Assembly: GCF_011388215.1 (NCBI RefSeq)
Contig: NZ_CP049989.1
Location: 4,382,001 to 4,446,000, forward strand
Direction of reading: 5' to 3'
DNA from: Hydrogenophaga crocea
GTDB taxonomy: Bacteria; Pseudomonadota; Gammaproteobacteria; Burkholderiales; Burkholderiaceae_C
Length of the DNA: 64,000 nucleotides
A program made the translations under genes and the position numbers. The notes beneath the pieces were generated by a model, which did no database searches, had not been told where the DNA came from, and saw nothing but the letters and a program-made list of their open reading frames with translations. Every line of letters starts with the position of its first letter. Positions within the stretch are counted from its first letter, which is position 1. This document shows, piece after piece, positions 30,633 to 41,677 of this stretch.

Positions 30633-31849
30633 CAGACCACCTGACCGAGTTTGAAGATCGGCAGGTACATGGACACCACGATGCCACCGATCACGGTGCC
30701 CAGCACCACGATGATGATGGGCTCCATGAGGCTGGAGATGCCGGCCACCATGTCGTCGACTTCCGCTTCATAGAAGTCGGCCGCCTTGCCCAGCATGTGG
30801 TCGATCGAGCCCGACTCCTCGCCGATGGCGCACATCTGCAGCACCATGGAAGGAAAGATGTTGGCGTTCGTCATGGCCGTGGTCAGGCTGATGCCGGTCG
30901 ACACATCCTGCTGGATCTTCTCGGTGGCGATGGCGTAGACGGAGTTGCCCGACGCGCCGCCCACGGAATCCAGCGCCTCGACCAGCGGAACGCCGGCGCC
31001 GAACATGGTGGCGAGCGTGCGCGTCCAGCGCGCCACCACCGATTTTTCGATCAGCGGGCCGAAGATGGGCAGCTTGAGCAGCAGCCGGTCCATGAAGCGC
31101 TGGACCCGTTCATTGCGTTTCCAGGCCTGCATGAAGAAGTAGGCGCCGCCGCCCAGCGCGCCGAAGATCAGCCACCAGTAAGCGACGAAGAACTCGCTCA
31201 TGGCGATCACGACCAAAGTCGGTCCAGGCAGGTCGGCGCCGAAGCTCGAGAAGACCTGCTTGAAGGACGGGATCACGAAGATCATGATCACCGCCACCAC
31301 CACGAAGGCCACGATGATCACGGCCGTGGGGTACATCAGGGCCGACTTGATCTTGGACTTCAGCGCCTCGGTCTTCTCCATGTAGGTGGCGAGGCGGTCG
31401 AGCAGGTCTTCCAGGATACCGGCGGCTTCACCGGCCTCCACCAGGTTGCAGTAGAGGCTGTCGAAGTACATCGGGTACTTGCGGAACGCCGAACTCAGCG
31501 AGGTGCCGGTTTCGACGTCGGCGCGGATGTCGCCGAGCAGCCGGGTGACGTTGGGATTGGGGTTGCCCCGGCCCACGATGTCGAACGCCTGCAGCAGGGG
31601 CACGCCCGCCTTCATCATGGTCGCGAACTGGCGCGTGAAGATCGCGATGTCCTTGGGCTTGATGCGTTTGCCTGACGAGGTGCGGCGCTTCTTGATCTTC
31701 ACCGGCACGATGCCCTGGCGGCGCAGCGAGGCGGTGACCTGGTTCTCCCCCTGCGCGCGCGTCTCACCCCGCACCGGCTTGCCGTTGCGGTCCTTGCCCT
31801 CCCACTCGAACACGAAGTCCTTGACGCTCTTGCTTGCAACGGTGGCCAT
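30632..31849 (-). CDS. pilC: Type IV pilus inner-membrane platform protein PilC
   Basis: Polytopic platform protein of the pilus assembly machine (405 aa). Seen: two GspF-like cytoplasmic repeats (FTRQFATMMKAGVPLLQAFD, and RWTRTLATMFGAGVPLVEAL), each followed by TM helices, and the closing segment EPIIIVVLGTVIGGIVVSMY. The basic N-terminus (KIKKRRTSSGKRIKPKDI) resembles PilC rather than GspF. It sits between pilB and pilD. No pilA, pilT or secretin genes occur in this window. Confidence 0.94.
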   Translation of the reverse strand: MATVASKSVKDFVFEWEGKDRNGKPVRGETRAQGENQVTASLRRQGIVPVKIKKRRTSSGKRIKPKDIAIFTRQFATMMKAGVPLLQAFDIVGRGNPNPNVTRLLGDIRADVETGTSLSSAFRKYPMYFDSLYCNLVEAGEAAGILEDLLDRLATYMEKTEALKSKIKSALMYPTAVIIVAFVVVAVIMIFVIPSFKQVFSSFGADLPGPTLVVIAMSEFFVAYWWLIFGALGGGAYFFMQAWKRNERVQRFMDRLLLKLPIFGPLIEKSVVARWTRTLATMFGAGVPLVEALDSVGGASGNSVYAIATEKIQQDVSTGISLTTAMTNANIFPSMVLQMCAIGEESGSIDHMLGKAADFYEAEVDDMVAGISSLMEPIIIVVLGTVIGGIVVSMYLPIFKLGQVV

Positions 31850-31884
31850 GGGCGGTCCTCAGGGGGCGGGGGGTCGTTGGTGTG

Positions 31885-33618
31885 TCATTCGTTGGTCACG
31901 CTCAGCACTTCCTCGAGGGAAGTCAGGCCGAGCTTGACCTTGAGCAAGCCGGATTCGCGCAGCGAGCGAACCCCTTCCTTGCTGGCTTGCTGCGCGATGT
32001 CCAGTGCGGTGCCGCCTCGCAGGATGATGCGTTGGATCTCCTCCGAAATCGGCATCACCTGGTAGATGCCTACGCGTCCCTTGTAGCCGTTGTTGCAAGC
32101 CGAGCAACCCACGGGCTTGTAGGGTGTCCAGCTGCCATCGATTTCTTCGGGCTTGTATCCGGCTTCAAGCAGCGCCTTGCGCGGCACGTCGAGCGGCGCC
32201 TTGCAATTGGGACACAGGCGGCGTGCCAGGCGCTGGGCCGTGATCAGAATGACGCTGGAGGCGATGTTGAACGTGGGGATGCCCATGTTCATCATGCGGG
32301 TGAGGGTCGTCGGCGCGTCGTTGGTGTGCAGGGTCGACATCACCATGTGGCCGGTCTGTGCGGCCTTGATCGCGATGTCGGCGGTTTCCAGGTCGCGGAT
32401 CTCGCCCACCATGATCACGTCGGGATCCTGGCGCAGGAAGGCCTTGAGCGCGACCGCGAAGGTCAGCCCCGCCTTCTCGTTCATGTTGACCTGGTTGACC
32501 CCGGGCAGGTTGATTTCCGAGGGGTCCTCCGCCGTCGAGATGTTGACGCCGGGCTTGTTGAGGATGTTCAGGCAGGTGTAGAGCGACACGGTCTTGCCCG
32601 AACCCGTCGGGCCGGTCACCAGCACCATGCCGTAGGGCCGCTGAATGGCCTCCAGCAGCCGCTCTTTTTCCTCGGGTTCGTATCCGAGGGCGTCGATGCC
32701 CAGCTTGGCCTGGCTCGGGTCCAGGATACGGATCACGATCTTTTCGCCGAACAGCGTGGGCAGCGTGCTGACGCGGAAGTCGATCACGCGGTCGGCGCCC
32801 ACCTTGAGCTTCATGCGCCCGTCCTGCGGCACCCGCTTCTCGGAGATGTCCATGCGGGAGATCACCTTGATGCGCGAGGCGAGCTTTTCCTTGATGGCAA
32901 TGGGCGGTGAGGCGATCTCGCGCAACTCGCCGTCGATGCGGAAGCGCACGCGGTAGGTGTGCTCGTAGGGCTCGAAGTGCAGATCGGACGCGCGCATGTT
33001 GAACGCGTCGATCAGCATCTTGTGCAGGAACTTGACGACGGGGGCGTCGTCGACCTCGGCGGCCTTTTCGGATGCCGTGTCGGTGACGGCGGCTTCGGCG
33101 GCGAGGTCGTCGAACTCGACGTCGCCGACGATGTTGTCCATCGCCTCGGTCACCGACTTGGTCTGTGACTCGACCAGCTTGCTCAGCTTGTCGAACTCCG
33201 CAATGACCCAGTCCACGCCCATTTGCGTGGCGAACTTGATGCGCTCGGCGGCCTGTTGGTCAGAGGGATCGGCCGTGGCGACGATCAGCCGGTTGTTGCG
33301 CTTGCTCAGCGCGATGATGCGGAAGTCGGCACAGATCTTGGGGTCGAGCAAGCCGGAGGGCAGGCGTTGCACGTCCACCGCGTCGAGGTCGAGCAAGGGT
33401 GCCGCGAAGGCCGTCGACATGGTGTGGGCGAGGTCGGCGGGTGACACCGCGCCCGAACCCGTGAGTTCGGCGATGAAGCTGGTTCGGCTGCTTTGGGCTT
33501 TGCGGTAGAGCTCTTCAGCCGCCTTCTGCCCCAATTTGCCGGCGGAAACGAGCGCGCGCCCCAAGCCCGGCAGGGCCATGGACGGACTTTCCTGATTGAC
33601 CGTGTCTGCTGACGCCAT
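31885..33618 (-). CDS. pilB: Type IV pilus extension ATPase PilB
   Basis: Hexameric ATPase powering pilus extension (577 aa). Seen: the N-terminal MshEN-like domain (LPGLGRALVSAGKLGQKAAE), Walker A GPTGSGKT at residues 336-343, the Asp box AEDPSEINLPGVNQ, Walker B MVGEIRDLETADIAIKAAQ, His box GHMVMSTLHTNDAPTT, and a zinc tetracysteine (CPNC and CSAC) near 470-510. Start ATG 33618. The region upstream to tRNA-Pro has no confident promoter. Confidence 0.95.
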   Translation of the reverse strand: MASADTVNQESPSMALPGLGRALVSAGKLGQKAAEELYRKAQSSRTSFIAELTGSGAVSPADLAHTMSTAFAAPLLDLDAVDVQRLPSGLLDPKICADFRIIALSKRNNRLIVATADPSDQQAAERIKFATQMGVDWVIAEFDKLSKLVESQTKSVTEAMDNIVGDVEFDDLAAEAAVTDTASEKAAEVDDAPVVKFLHKMLIDAFNMRASDLHFEPYEHTYRVRFRIDGELREIASPPIAIKEKLASRIKVISRMDISEKRVPQDGRMKLKVGADRVIDFRVSTLPTLFGEKIVIRILDPSQAKLGIDALGYEPEEKERLLEAIQRPYGMVLVTGPTGSGKTVSLYTCLNILNKPGVNISTAEDPSEINLPGVNQVNMNEKAGLTFAVALKAFLRQDPDVIMVGEIRDLETADIAIKAAQTGHMVMSTLHTNDAPTTLTRMMNMGIPTFNIASSVILITAQRLARRLCPNCKAPLDVPRKALLEAGYKPEEIDGSWTPYKPVGCSACNNGYKGRVGIYQVMPISEEIQRIILRGGTALDIAQQASKEGVRSLRESGLLKVKLGLTSLEEVLSVTNE

Positions 33619-33784
33619 ATGCCCGTAATCTAACGGAAATCAACAACTTGCACGTCACAATTGACGCCAGTTGTCCGGAAAAACGCGGCTCACGTCAGGT
33701 CGCGTGGTTTCCAGATTACATCCGGCTGGGGGCGGGAGGGGGAGTGCGCCGGTCCGTGCGGACCGCCGAAGGGATCAGACCATA

Positions 33785-33861
33785 TGGTCGGGGTGAGAGG
33801 ATTCGAACCTCCGGCCTCTACGTCCCGAACGTAGCGCTCTACCAGGCTAAGCTACACCCCG
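33785..33861 (-). tRNA. tRNA-Pro (anticodon CGG)
   Basis: 77-base cloverleaf with encoded CCA on the minus strand. Acceptor CGGGGTG pairs with CACCCCG; D arm GCTT/GAGC; anticodon stem CTACG/CGTAG around TTCGGGA, anticodon CGG; T arm GGAGG-TTCGAAT-CCTCT. A 7-bp inverted repeat (CGGTCCG / CGGACCG) lies at 33750-33765 beyond the 3' end but has no T-tail. Located between ispB and pilB. Confidence 0.96.
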
Positions 33862-33891
33862 TGTGGATCTGCTGATCCTGCTGTGAAGACG

Positions 33892-34872
33892 TCAGGAGCG
33901 ACGTTCCAGCAGCGAAGCGGCCAATTGTAGCAAAGCCGATTGATGGTTATTCGCGGGCAGCGCCTCGGCCGCCGCCAATGCCCGGCGGGCCTCCCCGCGG
34001 GCCGCTTCGCGCGCCGTCTCGAGCGCGCCTGTGCGCACGATGATGGACTGGATGGCAGGCAGGTGCTCCACCCGGCCGTGTTCGATGGCGTCCTGGATCA
34101 GCTCACGTTCGGCCGGACTGCCGGCGCGCAGCGCACAGATGATGGGCAGGGTCACTTTGCCCTCCCGCAGGTCGTCGCCGAGGTTCTTGCCGAGTTCCTG
34201 CGCATCGCCTTCGTAGTCCAGCACGTCGTCGATCACCTGGAAGGCCGTGCCCAGCGCCTGTCCGTAGGTGGCGCATGCGTCTTCGATCGCCGCGGGCGCG
34301 CCGGCGAGGATGGGCGCCAGGCGGGCGCTCGCTTCGAACAACTTGGCCGTTTTCGAGCGGATGACCCTGAGGTAGTCCTCTTCGCCGATCGAGGCGTCGT
34401 GCATGTTCATCAGCTGCAGCACTTCGCCCTCGGCGATCACGTTGGTCGCGTCGGACAGAACCTCCATCACCCGCATGTTGTTCACGTCCACCATCATCTG
34501 GAAGGCGCGTGAGTACAGGAAGTCGCCCACCAGCACACTGGCGGCGTTGCCGAAGGTCTGGTTGGCGGTGGCGCGACCGCGGCGCAAGGTCGATTCGTCG
34601 ACGACGTCGTCGTGCAGCAGGGTGGCGGTGTGGATGAACTCCACCACGGCGGCCAGCGTGTGGCGATGGGGGTTCGTGTCCTGAAGGGCCCCGCTGACCA
34701 GCAGCAGCAGCGCTGGACGCAGGCGCTTGCCGCCGGCGGAAATGATGTATTGGGCCACCTCGCGCACCAGGGGAACGTCGGTGGTGAGTCGCGTGCGGAT
34801 CACCTCGTCCACCATGGCCATGTCGGCGCGGATCAGATCGAGCGGCTGGGGAGAGGGGCTTGAAGAGGGCAA
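33892..34872 (-). CDS. ispB: Polyprenyl (octaprenyl) diphosphate synthase IspB
   Basis: Trans-prenyltransferase making the ubiquinone side chain. Seen: the first Asp-rich motif [20 protein letters not shown] and the second [20 protein letters not shown], plus [12 protein letters not shown]. Chain length cannot be read from sequence alone. The best-fitting start is TTG 34872 (326 aa), which keeps the N-terminal helix [15 protein letters not shown]; no other start upstream fits and no Shine-Dalgarno is visible. The rplU promoter region lies on the opposite side. Confidence 0.9.
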   Translation of the reverse strand: MPSSSPSPQPLDLIRADMAMVDEVIRTRLTTDVPLVREVAQYIISAGGKRLRPALLLLVSGALQDTNPHRHTLAAVVEFIHTATLLHDDVVDESTLRRGRATANQTFGNAASVLVGDFLYSRAFQMMVDVNNMRVMEVLSDATNVIAEGEVLQLMNMHDASIGEEDYLRVIRSKTAKLFEASARLAPILAGAPAAIEDACATYGQALGTAFQVIDDVLDYEGDAQELGKNLGDDLREGKVTLPIICALRAGSPAERELIQDAIEHGRVEHLPAIQSIIVRTGALETAREAARGEARRALAAAEALPANNHQSALLQLAASLLERRS

Positions 34873-34981
34873 GGCGTGACCGCAGCGAATGGGCAGGAGG
34901 AGCGACGCGGGATTATAGGAATTGGTCCGCCGGGCCCCGGCCGCGCTGGCGCGCGCCCGTCTGGCTTCGCCGGGCGCGGTC

Positions 34982-35010
34982 TTGGCTGGCGGGAAGGCAG
35001 ACGCTATAAT
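34982..35010 (+). promoter_or_regulatory. rplU-rpmA promoter
   Basis: TTGGCT (34982-34987) and a perfect TATAAT (35005-35010) separated by 17 bases, the best sigma-70-like promoter in the window. Transcription would begin near 35016-35018, giving a leader of about 66 bases before rplU. Confidence 0.75.
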
Positions 35011-35017
35011 CCGCGGT

Positions 35018-35060
35018 TCGGTGGAAATCCGTCTACCGAGGCTGGGCGCCACAGGGCGCC
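35018..35060 (+). other. structured 5' leader of rplU
   Basis: Two hairpins fill the leader. The first is an 8-bp stem TCGGTGGA / TCTACCGA (one G-U pair) with loop AATCCG at 35018-35039, beginning at the predicted transcript end. The second is GGCGCC / GGCGCC with loop ACAG at 35045-35060. A GAGAGG ribosome-binding site follows before ATG 35083. Possible ribosomal-protein leader. Confidence 0.45.
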
Positions 35061-35082
35061 GGCAAACATCGAGAGGATCCCT

Positions 35083-35394
35083 ATGTACGCGGTCATAAAA
35101 ACCGGTGGCAAGCAGTATCGCGTTGCCGCTGGCGAGAAGATCAAAGTAGAACAGATTGCTGCGGAAGTGGGCCAGGAGATCGTGTTCGACCAGGTTTTGG
35201 CTGTCGGTAACGGCACCGAACTCAAGGTGGGCACCCCCTTGGTCTCTGGCGCAACGGTCACGGTGAAAGTGGTGGCTCACGGCCGTCACGACAAGGTGCG
35301 CATTTTCAAAATGCGTCGCCGCAAGCACTACCAGAAGCGCCAGGGTCACCGGCAGAACTTCACCGAAATCGAGATCGCCTCGATCACCGGCTAA
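35083..35394 (+). CDS. rplU: 50S ribosomal protein L21
   Basis: Large-subunit protein L21 (103 aa), binding 23S rRNA near L20. Seen: [20 protein letters not shown], a central beta barrel, and the rRNA-binding [20 protein letters not shown] loop. Start ATG 35083 is preceded by GAGAGG. Followed by rpmA after 12 bases, then obgE, the near-universal rplU-rpmA-obg order. Confidence 0.98.
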   Translation: MYAVIKTGGKQYRVAAGEKIKVEQIAAEVGQEIVFDQVLAVGNGTELKVGTPLVSGATVTVKVVAHGRHDKVRIFKMRRRKHYQKRQGHRQNFTEIEIASITG

Positions 35395-35406
35395 GGAGCA
35401 CGCAAC

Positions 35407-35664
35407 ATGGCACAGAAAAAAGGCGGCGGCTCAACGCGAAACGGCCGCGATTCCAAGCCCAAGATGCTGGGTGTGAAGGCTTTCGGCGGTGAACTGGTTT
35501 CGGCCGGCTCCATCATCGTTCGCCAGCGCGGCACGAAATTCCATCCCGGCACCAATGTCGGTATCGGCAAAGACCACTCCCTGTTCGCCACGGTTGACGG
35601 TCACGTCAACTTCGCGGTCAAGGGTGCACTCGGCCGTCACGTGGTGAGCATCACGCCGGTCTGA
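35407..35664 (+). CDS. rpmA: 50S ribosomal protein L27
   Basis: L27 (85 aa), whose N-terminus reaches the peptidyl transferase centre. Seen: [20 protein letters not shown] with the conserved N-terminal sequence, [20 protein letters not shown], and [20 protein letters not shown]. There is no Firmicutes-type N-terminal pre-sequence. A strong terminator follows 23 bases after the stop. Confidence 0.98.
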   Translation: MAQKKGGGSTRNGRDSKPKMLGVKAFGGELVSAGSIIVRQRGTKFHPGTNVGIGKDHSLFATVDGHVNFAVKGALGRHVVSITPV

Positions 35665-35687
35665 CCTCCGGGTCATTCCCCCGCAAG

Positions 35688-35711
35688 AGGCCCGCGCGTG
35701 CGGGCCTTTTT
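35688..35711 (+). terminator. Rho-independent terminator after rpmA
   Basis: Perfect 8-bp stem AGGCCCGC / GCGGGCCT with loop GCGT, followed by TTTT. It separates rplU-rpmA from obgE, and probably attenuates rather than fully stops transcription because obgE follows 34 bases later with no clear promoter of its own. Confidence 0.85.
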
Positions 35712-35744
35712 GTTGCACCCCCCAGAGCCTGATACAACCCCAGC

Positions 35745-36815
35745 ATGAAATTCGTTGACGAAGCCCACATCGACGTCGCCGCGGGTGATGGGGGCAATGG
35801 CTGCGCTTCCTTCCGGCACGAGAAGTTCAAAGAGTTCGGCGGCCCCGACGGCGGCGATGGCGGCCGCGGCGGGCATGTGTACGCGCTGGCCGATGCAGGC
35901 CTGAACACGCTGGTCGATTTCCGCTACACGCGCCGCTTCGAAGCCCAGCGGGGCGAGCACGGCAAGGGCTCCGACATGTTCGGTGTCAAAGGCGACGACA
36001 TCGTGCTTCGCATGCCGGTCGGCACCATCATCACCGACGCCGAGACCGGTGCCCTGGTGTGTGAATTGCTGCAGCCTGGCGAGCAAGTGATGATCGCCAA
36101 GGGCGGTGACGGCGGCTTCGGCAACCTCCACTACAAGAGTTCGACCAACCGGGCGCCGCGCCAGAAGACGCCGGGCTGGCCCGGCGAGCGCAAGACGCTC
36201 AAGCTCGAGCTCAAGGTGCTGGCCGATGTGGGCCTGCTCGGCATGCCCAATGCCGGCAAGTCGACGCTGATCGCGGCCATCTCCAACGCGCGACCCAAGA
36301 TCGCCGACTATCCCTTCACCACGCTCCACCCCAATCTCGGCGTGGTGCGGGTCGGCCCTGAGAAGAGCTTTGTTGTGGCCGACGTTCCGGGTCTCATCGA
36401 GGGCGCCTCCGAAGGCGCGGGCCTGGGTCACCAGTTCCTGCGCCATTTGCAGCGCACCCGCTTGCTGCTGCATCTGGTCGACGCCGCGCCCTTTGACGAG
36501 GCGGTGGATCCCGTGGCGCAGGTGCGTGCGATCGCGGCCGAACTCAAGAAATTCGACCCCACGCTGCACGAGAAGCCGCGCTGGCTCGTGCTCAACAAGG
36601 TGGACATGTTGCCCGCCGACGAGCGCGAGAAACGCATCAAGGACATCGTGCGCCGCCTGCGCTACAAGGGTCCCGTGTTCCAGATCTCGGCCCTCACGCG
36701 CGAAGGCTGCGAGCTGCTGGTGCAGAAGGTGTTCGAACACATCCACAACGTTCACCGCAGCGAGCAACCGCCCGCCGAGATCGACCCCCGTTTCGGCGCG
36801 CCGCAGGACGACTGA
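35745..36815 (+). CDS. obgE: Obg family GTPase (ObgE/CgtA)
   Basis: Ribosome-associated GTPase of the 50S assembly and stringent-response network (356 aa). Seen: the Obg fold with its glycine-rich core ([34 protein letters not shown]), G1 [16 protein letters not shown]2 [13 protein letters not shown]3 [20 protein letters not shown] and G4 LNKVDM, with SAL near the end. There is no long C-terminal acidic extension. Stop precedes proB by three bases. Confidence 0.96.
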   Translation: MKFVDEAHIDVAAGDGGNGCASFRHEKFKEFGGPDGGDGGRGGHVYALADAGLNTLVDFRYTRRFEAQRGEHGKGSDMFGVKGDDIVLRMPVGTIITDAETGALVCELLQPGEQVMIAKGGDGGFGNLHYKSSTNRAPRQKTPGWPGERKTLKLELKVLADVGLLGMPNAGKSTLIAAISNARPKIADYPFTTLHPNLGVVRVGPEKSFVVADVPGLIEGASEGAGLGHQFLRHLQRTRLLLHLVDAAPFDEAVDPVAQVRAIAAELKKFDPTLHEKPRWLVLNKVDMLPADEREKRIKDIVRRLRYKGPVFQISALTREGCELLVQKVFEHIHNVHRSEQPPAEIDPRFGAPQDD

Positions 36816-36818
36816 CCC

Positions 36819-37988
36819 ATGCTTCCCACCATGCAGGCAGACAGCGACAAGTCGATTTCCGAACCCGGTCCGGTGTTGCGCGAGGCGCGGCGCATCGTCG
36901 TCAAGGTGGGCTCCAGCCTCGTGACCAACGAGGGCAGGGGCCTCGACGAACAGGCCATCCGCCAGTGGAGCCAGCAATTGGCGGCGCTGGTGCAGCAAGG
37001 CCGCGAACTGATCATGGTCAGCAGCGGCGCCGTGGCCGAAGGCATGAAGCGTCTGGGTTGGCGCACGCGCCCCAAGGAGATCCACGAACTGCAGGCGGCC
37101 GCTGCCGTCGGGCAGATGGGACTGGTCCAGATGTACGAGACCCAGTTGCGCGCCTGTGGCGTGGGCAGTGCGCAGGTGCTGCTGACGCATGCCGACCTCG
37201 CGGACCGCGAGCGTTACCTGAACGCCAAGTCGACCCTGCTGACGCTGCTGCAACTGCGCGTCGTGCCCGTGATCAACGAGAACGACACGGTGGTGAACGA
37301 CGAGATCAAGTTCGGCGACAACGACACCCTGGGTGCGCTGGTGGCCAACCTGGTCGAGGCCGATGTGCTGGTCATCCTCACCGACCAGAAGGGGCTCTAC
37401 ACGGCCGATCCGCGCCGCGACCCCGCGGCGCAATTCGTGCACGTGGCGCGGGCGGGCGATCCGGCGCTCGAGGCCATGGCGGGCGGGGCCGGGTCCGGCA
37501 TCGGCAAGGGCGGCATGATCACCAAGATCCTGGCGGCCAAGCGCGCGGCCGCCTCGGGCGCCTCGACCGTCATCGCCTGGGGCCGCGAGCCCGACGTGCT
37601 CAAGCGGCTGTGCACCGGTGAGGCCATCGGCACCGCGCTGATGGCGCAGACCGCGAAGCACCAGGCGCGCAAGCGCTGGATGTCGGACCATCTGCAATTG
37701 CGCGGTGCGGTGGTGGTGGACGACGGGGCCGTGAGCAAGATCGTGGGCGAGGGCAAGAGCCTGCTGCCCATCGGCATGACCGCGGTCGAGGGCGACTTCT
37801 CGCGCGGTGACGTGATCGCCGTGCGCGATGCGCGCGGCCTGGAGATCGCCCGAGGGCTCGCCAACTACGCGAGTCCCGAGGCGCGGTTGCTGTGTCGCAA
37901 GGTGTCGGCGGATTTCGAGCGTCTGCTCGGCTATGCGGCCGAGCCCGAGATGATCCACCGCGACAACCTGGTGCTCAGCCGGGGCTGA
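36819..37988 (+). CDS. proB: Glutamate 5-kinase ProB
   Basis: First enzyme of proline synthesis: phosphorylates glutamate at the 5-carboxyl. 389 aa with an amino-acid kinase domain ([72 protein letters not shown] [17 protein letters not shown]) and a C-terminal PUA domain ([20 protein letters not shown]). The start is either ATG 36819 or 36831; neither has a clear Shine-Dalgarno. proA is not in the window. Confidence 0.95.
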   Translation: MLPTMQADSDKSISEPGPVLREARRIVVKVGSSLVTNEGRGLDEQAIRQWSQQLAALVQQGRELIMVSSGAVAEGMKRLGWRTRPKEIHELQAAAAVGQMGLVQMYETQLRACGVGSAQVLLTHADLADRERYLNAKSTLLTLLQLRVVPVINENDTVVNDEIKFGDNDTLGALVANLVEADVLVILTDQKGLYTADPRRDPAAQFVHVARAGDPALEAMAGGAGSGIGKGGMITKILAAKRAAASGASTVIAWGREPDVLKRLCTGEAIGTALMAQTAKHQARKRWMSDHLQLRGAVVVDDGAVSKIVGEGKSLLPIGMTAVEGDFSRGDVIAVRDARGLEIARGLANYASPEARLLCRKVSADFERLLGYAAEPEMIHRDNLVLSRG

Positions 37989-37997
37989 GGCTGCCGG

Positions 37998-38507
37998 TCA
38001 GCGCATCTGGTCGGCGCGGCCGTTGCGCAGCGAATCGACGATGCGGTTGACCGAGCGGTTGGGCGCCTTGCCGTCGCAAACCCCGGCCTGCGCCATTTGC
38101 CAGGCCCGGCGCGTGGCGCCGCGGTTCTCCAGCGCTTGCCAGGTGTCGCTGCCGGTGCGCCATTGCCGCGCGTCCGGGTCCCAGCGCGCGTGGGTCTTGA
38201 CCTCCGCCGTCTGGCAGCGGATGCCCTCGAAGAACGCGTTGAGCGCGCCGCTGCTGCTGCGGGCGATGAACACATAACGCACCACGCCGTCTTCATCGAA
38301 GCGAACCGTCTTCGGATCGATGGCGTAGCGCAGCGTGGCGGTGTTGTCCAGGCGGAACTCGACCGCGCGCTCCGCGTTCCAGTCGGCCGGGGGCGTCACC
38401 GCCGTTTCCTTCCAGGGCTCGGGTTCGTTCACCTGCGCCGCCGCGAGGGAGGCCGCCAGGGACAAGACCGCGGCCGCCACCAGTGACCGGTTCGGGATCG
38501 GGCTCAT
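37998..38507 (-). CDS. CNP1-like family secreted protein
   Basis: Predicted periplasmic or exported protein (169 aa) of unknown function. Seen: Sec-type signal peptide of about 24 residues ending AAA-Q, then [54 protein letters not shown] and a C-terminal region with a second Cys ([11 protein letters not shown]), so a disulphide is possible. The family name follows the CNP1-like domain seen next to rppH in betaproteobacteria. Its start overlaps the rppH stop by ATGA. Confidence 0.75.
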   Translation of the reverse strand: MSPIPNRSLVAAAVLSLAASLAAAQVNEPEPWKETAVTPPADWNAERAVEFRLDNTATLRYAIDPKTVRFDEDGVVRYVFIARSSSGALNAFFEGIRCQTAEVKTHARWDPDARQWRTGSDTWQALENRGATRRAWQMAQAGVCDGKAPNRSVNRIVDSLRNGRADQMR

Positions 38508-39130
38508 TCGGGGTCGGCGCCGCAGGCGCCGGCGTTGGGCATGGGTTCGAAGCTGGCGCCCGGCGGCAACTCGATGCCCGCCGGCACGGCAGACGCCGTC
38601 GTCTCCGGTGCGCGGGGCCGGCCGCCATGGCGCAGGAAACGGTTGCGCTGACCCTCGACCCGGGGCAGGTAGCGCGAGAGCTCGGTGAGCGCCATCTCGT
38701 AGACGCCGCGCTTGAATTCCACCACCACATCGAGCGGCACCCAGTAGTCGTTCCAGCGCCAGGCGTCGAACTCGGGGTGGTTGGTGGCGCGCAGGTTCAG
38801 ATGCCAGTCCTGCGCGGTCAGGCGCAGCAGGTACCAGATCTGCTTCTGTCCCTTGTAGTGGCCGCGAGCATCCCGGCGGATGAAGCGGTCCGGCACTTCG
38901 TAGCGCAACCAGTCCCGCGTGCGGGCCACGATGCTCACGTGCTCGGGGCGCAGACCGACTTCCTCGTGCAGTTCCCGGTACATGGCCTGCTCGGGGGTTT
39001 CGCCCCGATCGATGCCGCCTTGCGGAAACTGCCAGGAGTGGGAGCGGATGCGCTTGCCCCAGAACACCTGGTTTTTCTGGTTGAGCAGAATGATGCCGAC
39101 ATTGGGTCTGAAACCCTCTCTGTCAAGCAT
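38504..39130 (-). CDS. rppH: RNA pyrophosphohydrolase RppH
   Basis: Nudix enzyme that removes pyrophosphate from mRNA 5' ends, starting RNase E-dependent decay. 208 aa. Seen: [37 protein letters not shown], the Nudix box [20 protein letters not shown] then [11 protein letters not shown], and [12 protein letters not shown] 39130 is used; the TTG two codons upstream is unlikely. The C-terminal 35 residues, rich in Pro and Ala, are extra to the E. coli enzyme. Divergent from proS across 172 bases. Confidence 0.94.
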   Translation of the reverse strand: MLDREGFRPNVGIILLNQKNQVFWGKRIRSHSWQFPQGGIDRGETPEQAMYRELHEEVGLRPEHVSIVARTRDWLRYEVPDRFIRRDARGHYKGQKQIWYLLRLTAQDWHLNLRATNHPEFDAWRWNDYWVPLDVVVEFKRGVYEMALTELSRYLPRVEGQRNRFLRHGGRPRAPETTASAVPAGIELPPGASFEPMPNAGACGADPE

Positions 39131-39302
39131 AATCAACCTCGGATTTTTGAACTGTGACCATTATGCATCGCACCCCATGCGATCCGAAGTGATCACACAC
39201 CGCTCCAGCCCGCGCCCCGCCTAGGGACATACCCGCAGCGGCCTGGCGCCTCCCCCGCCCGAAACGCAGCAACCGATCGCCCCCGACGGGGCACATTCGT
39301 TC

Positions 39303-41044
<1,742 letters not shown>

Positions 41045-41048
<4 letters not shown>

Positions 41049-41671
41049 AGCCGGGGCGGTGGTCGCGCCGCGACAGCCTGCTCGGGCTGGCCTCGCTGGG
41101 CGCGTCCGCCTGGCTGCCGCCCGCGCACGCGGGCCAGGTGGAAGAACCCCTGGCCGACGCGGTGCGTGGCGCCTTGCGCATGTCCATCGAAGCGGCGGGT
41201 CCGCCCAACCACGAGTTGCTGCCGCTGCCCTCGCGCCAGCGTTACGCGCGCTGGGAGCGCGACCTGGCGCCGCGCCTGGCGCGGCAGAAGTCCCACCCGC
41301 TCGAGCGCGAGGAGTTCCTGCGCACGGTCTGGTACTACGCGGTGCGCCAGGGCCTGGACCCGACCCTCGTGATGGGCGTGGTGCAGGTGGAAAGTGCCTT
41401 TCGCAAGTACGCGGTGTCGTCGGTCGGCGCGCGCGGCTACATGCAGGTGATGCCCTTCTGGGCGCGGCTGATCGGCAACGGCGACGCCGGTGTGCTGTTC
41501 GATCTCAACGCCAACATCAGCTTCGGCTGCACCATCCTGCGCCACTACCTCGACCGCGAGCGGGGCGACACCTTTCTTGCGCTGGGCCGCTACAACGGCA
41601 GCCGCGGCCGCGCGCCGTACCCGAACTCGGTCTACGTGGCGATGCGCCGCTGGGCGCACCCCGACGCCTGA
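41045..41671 (+). CDS. Lytic transglycosylase (SLT domain) with Tat-type leader
   Basis: Predicted peptidoglycan lytic transglycosylase (208 aa). Seen: leader [14 protein letters not shown] with a twin-arginine and AHA-G cleavage (about residue 29), then an SLT domain: [20 protein letters not shown] containing the catalytic Glu, [34 protein letters not shown] and ALGRYNGS. The fold is complete though short. The start overlaps the proS stop, coupling the two. Twin-arginine export is inferred, not shown. It converges with the AAA+ gene 6 bases downstream. Confidence 0.85.
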
Positions 41672-41677
41672 CCTGCC

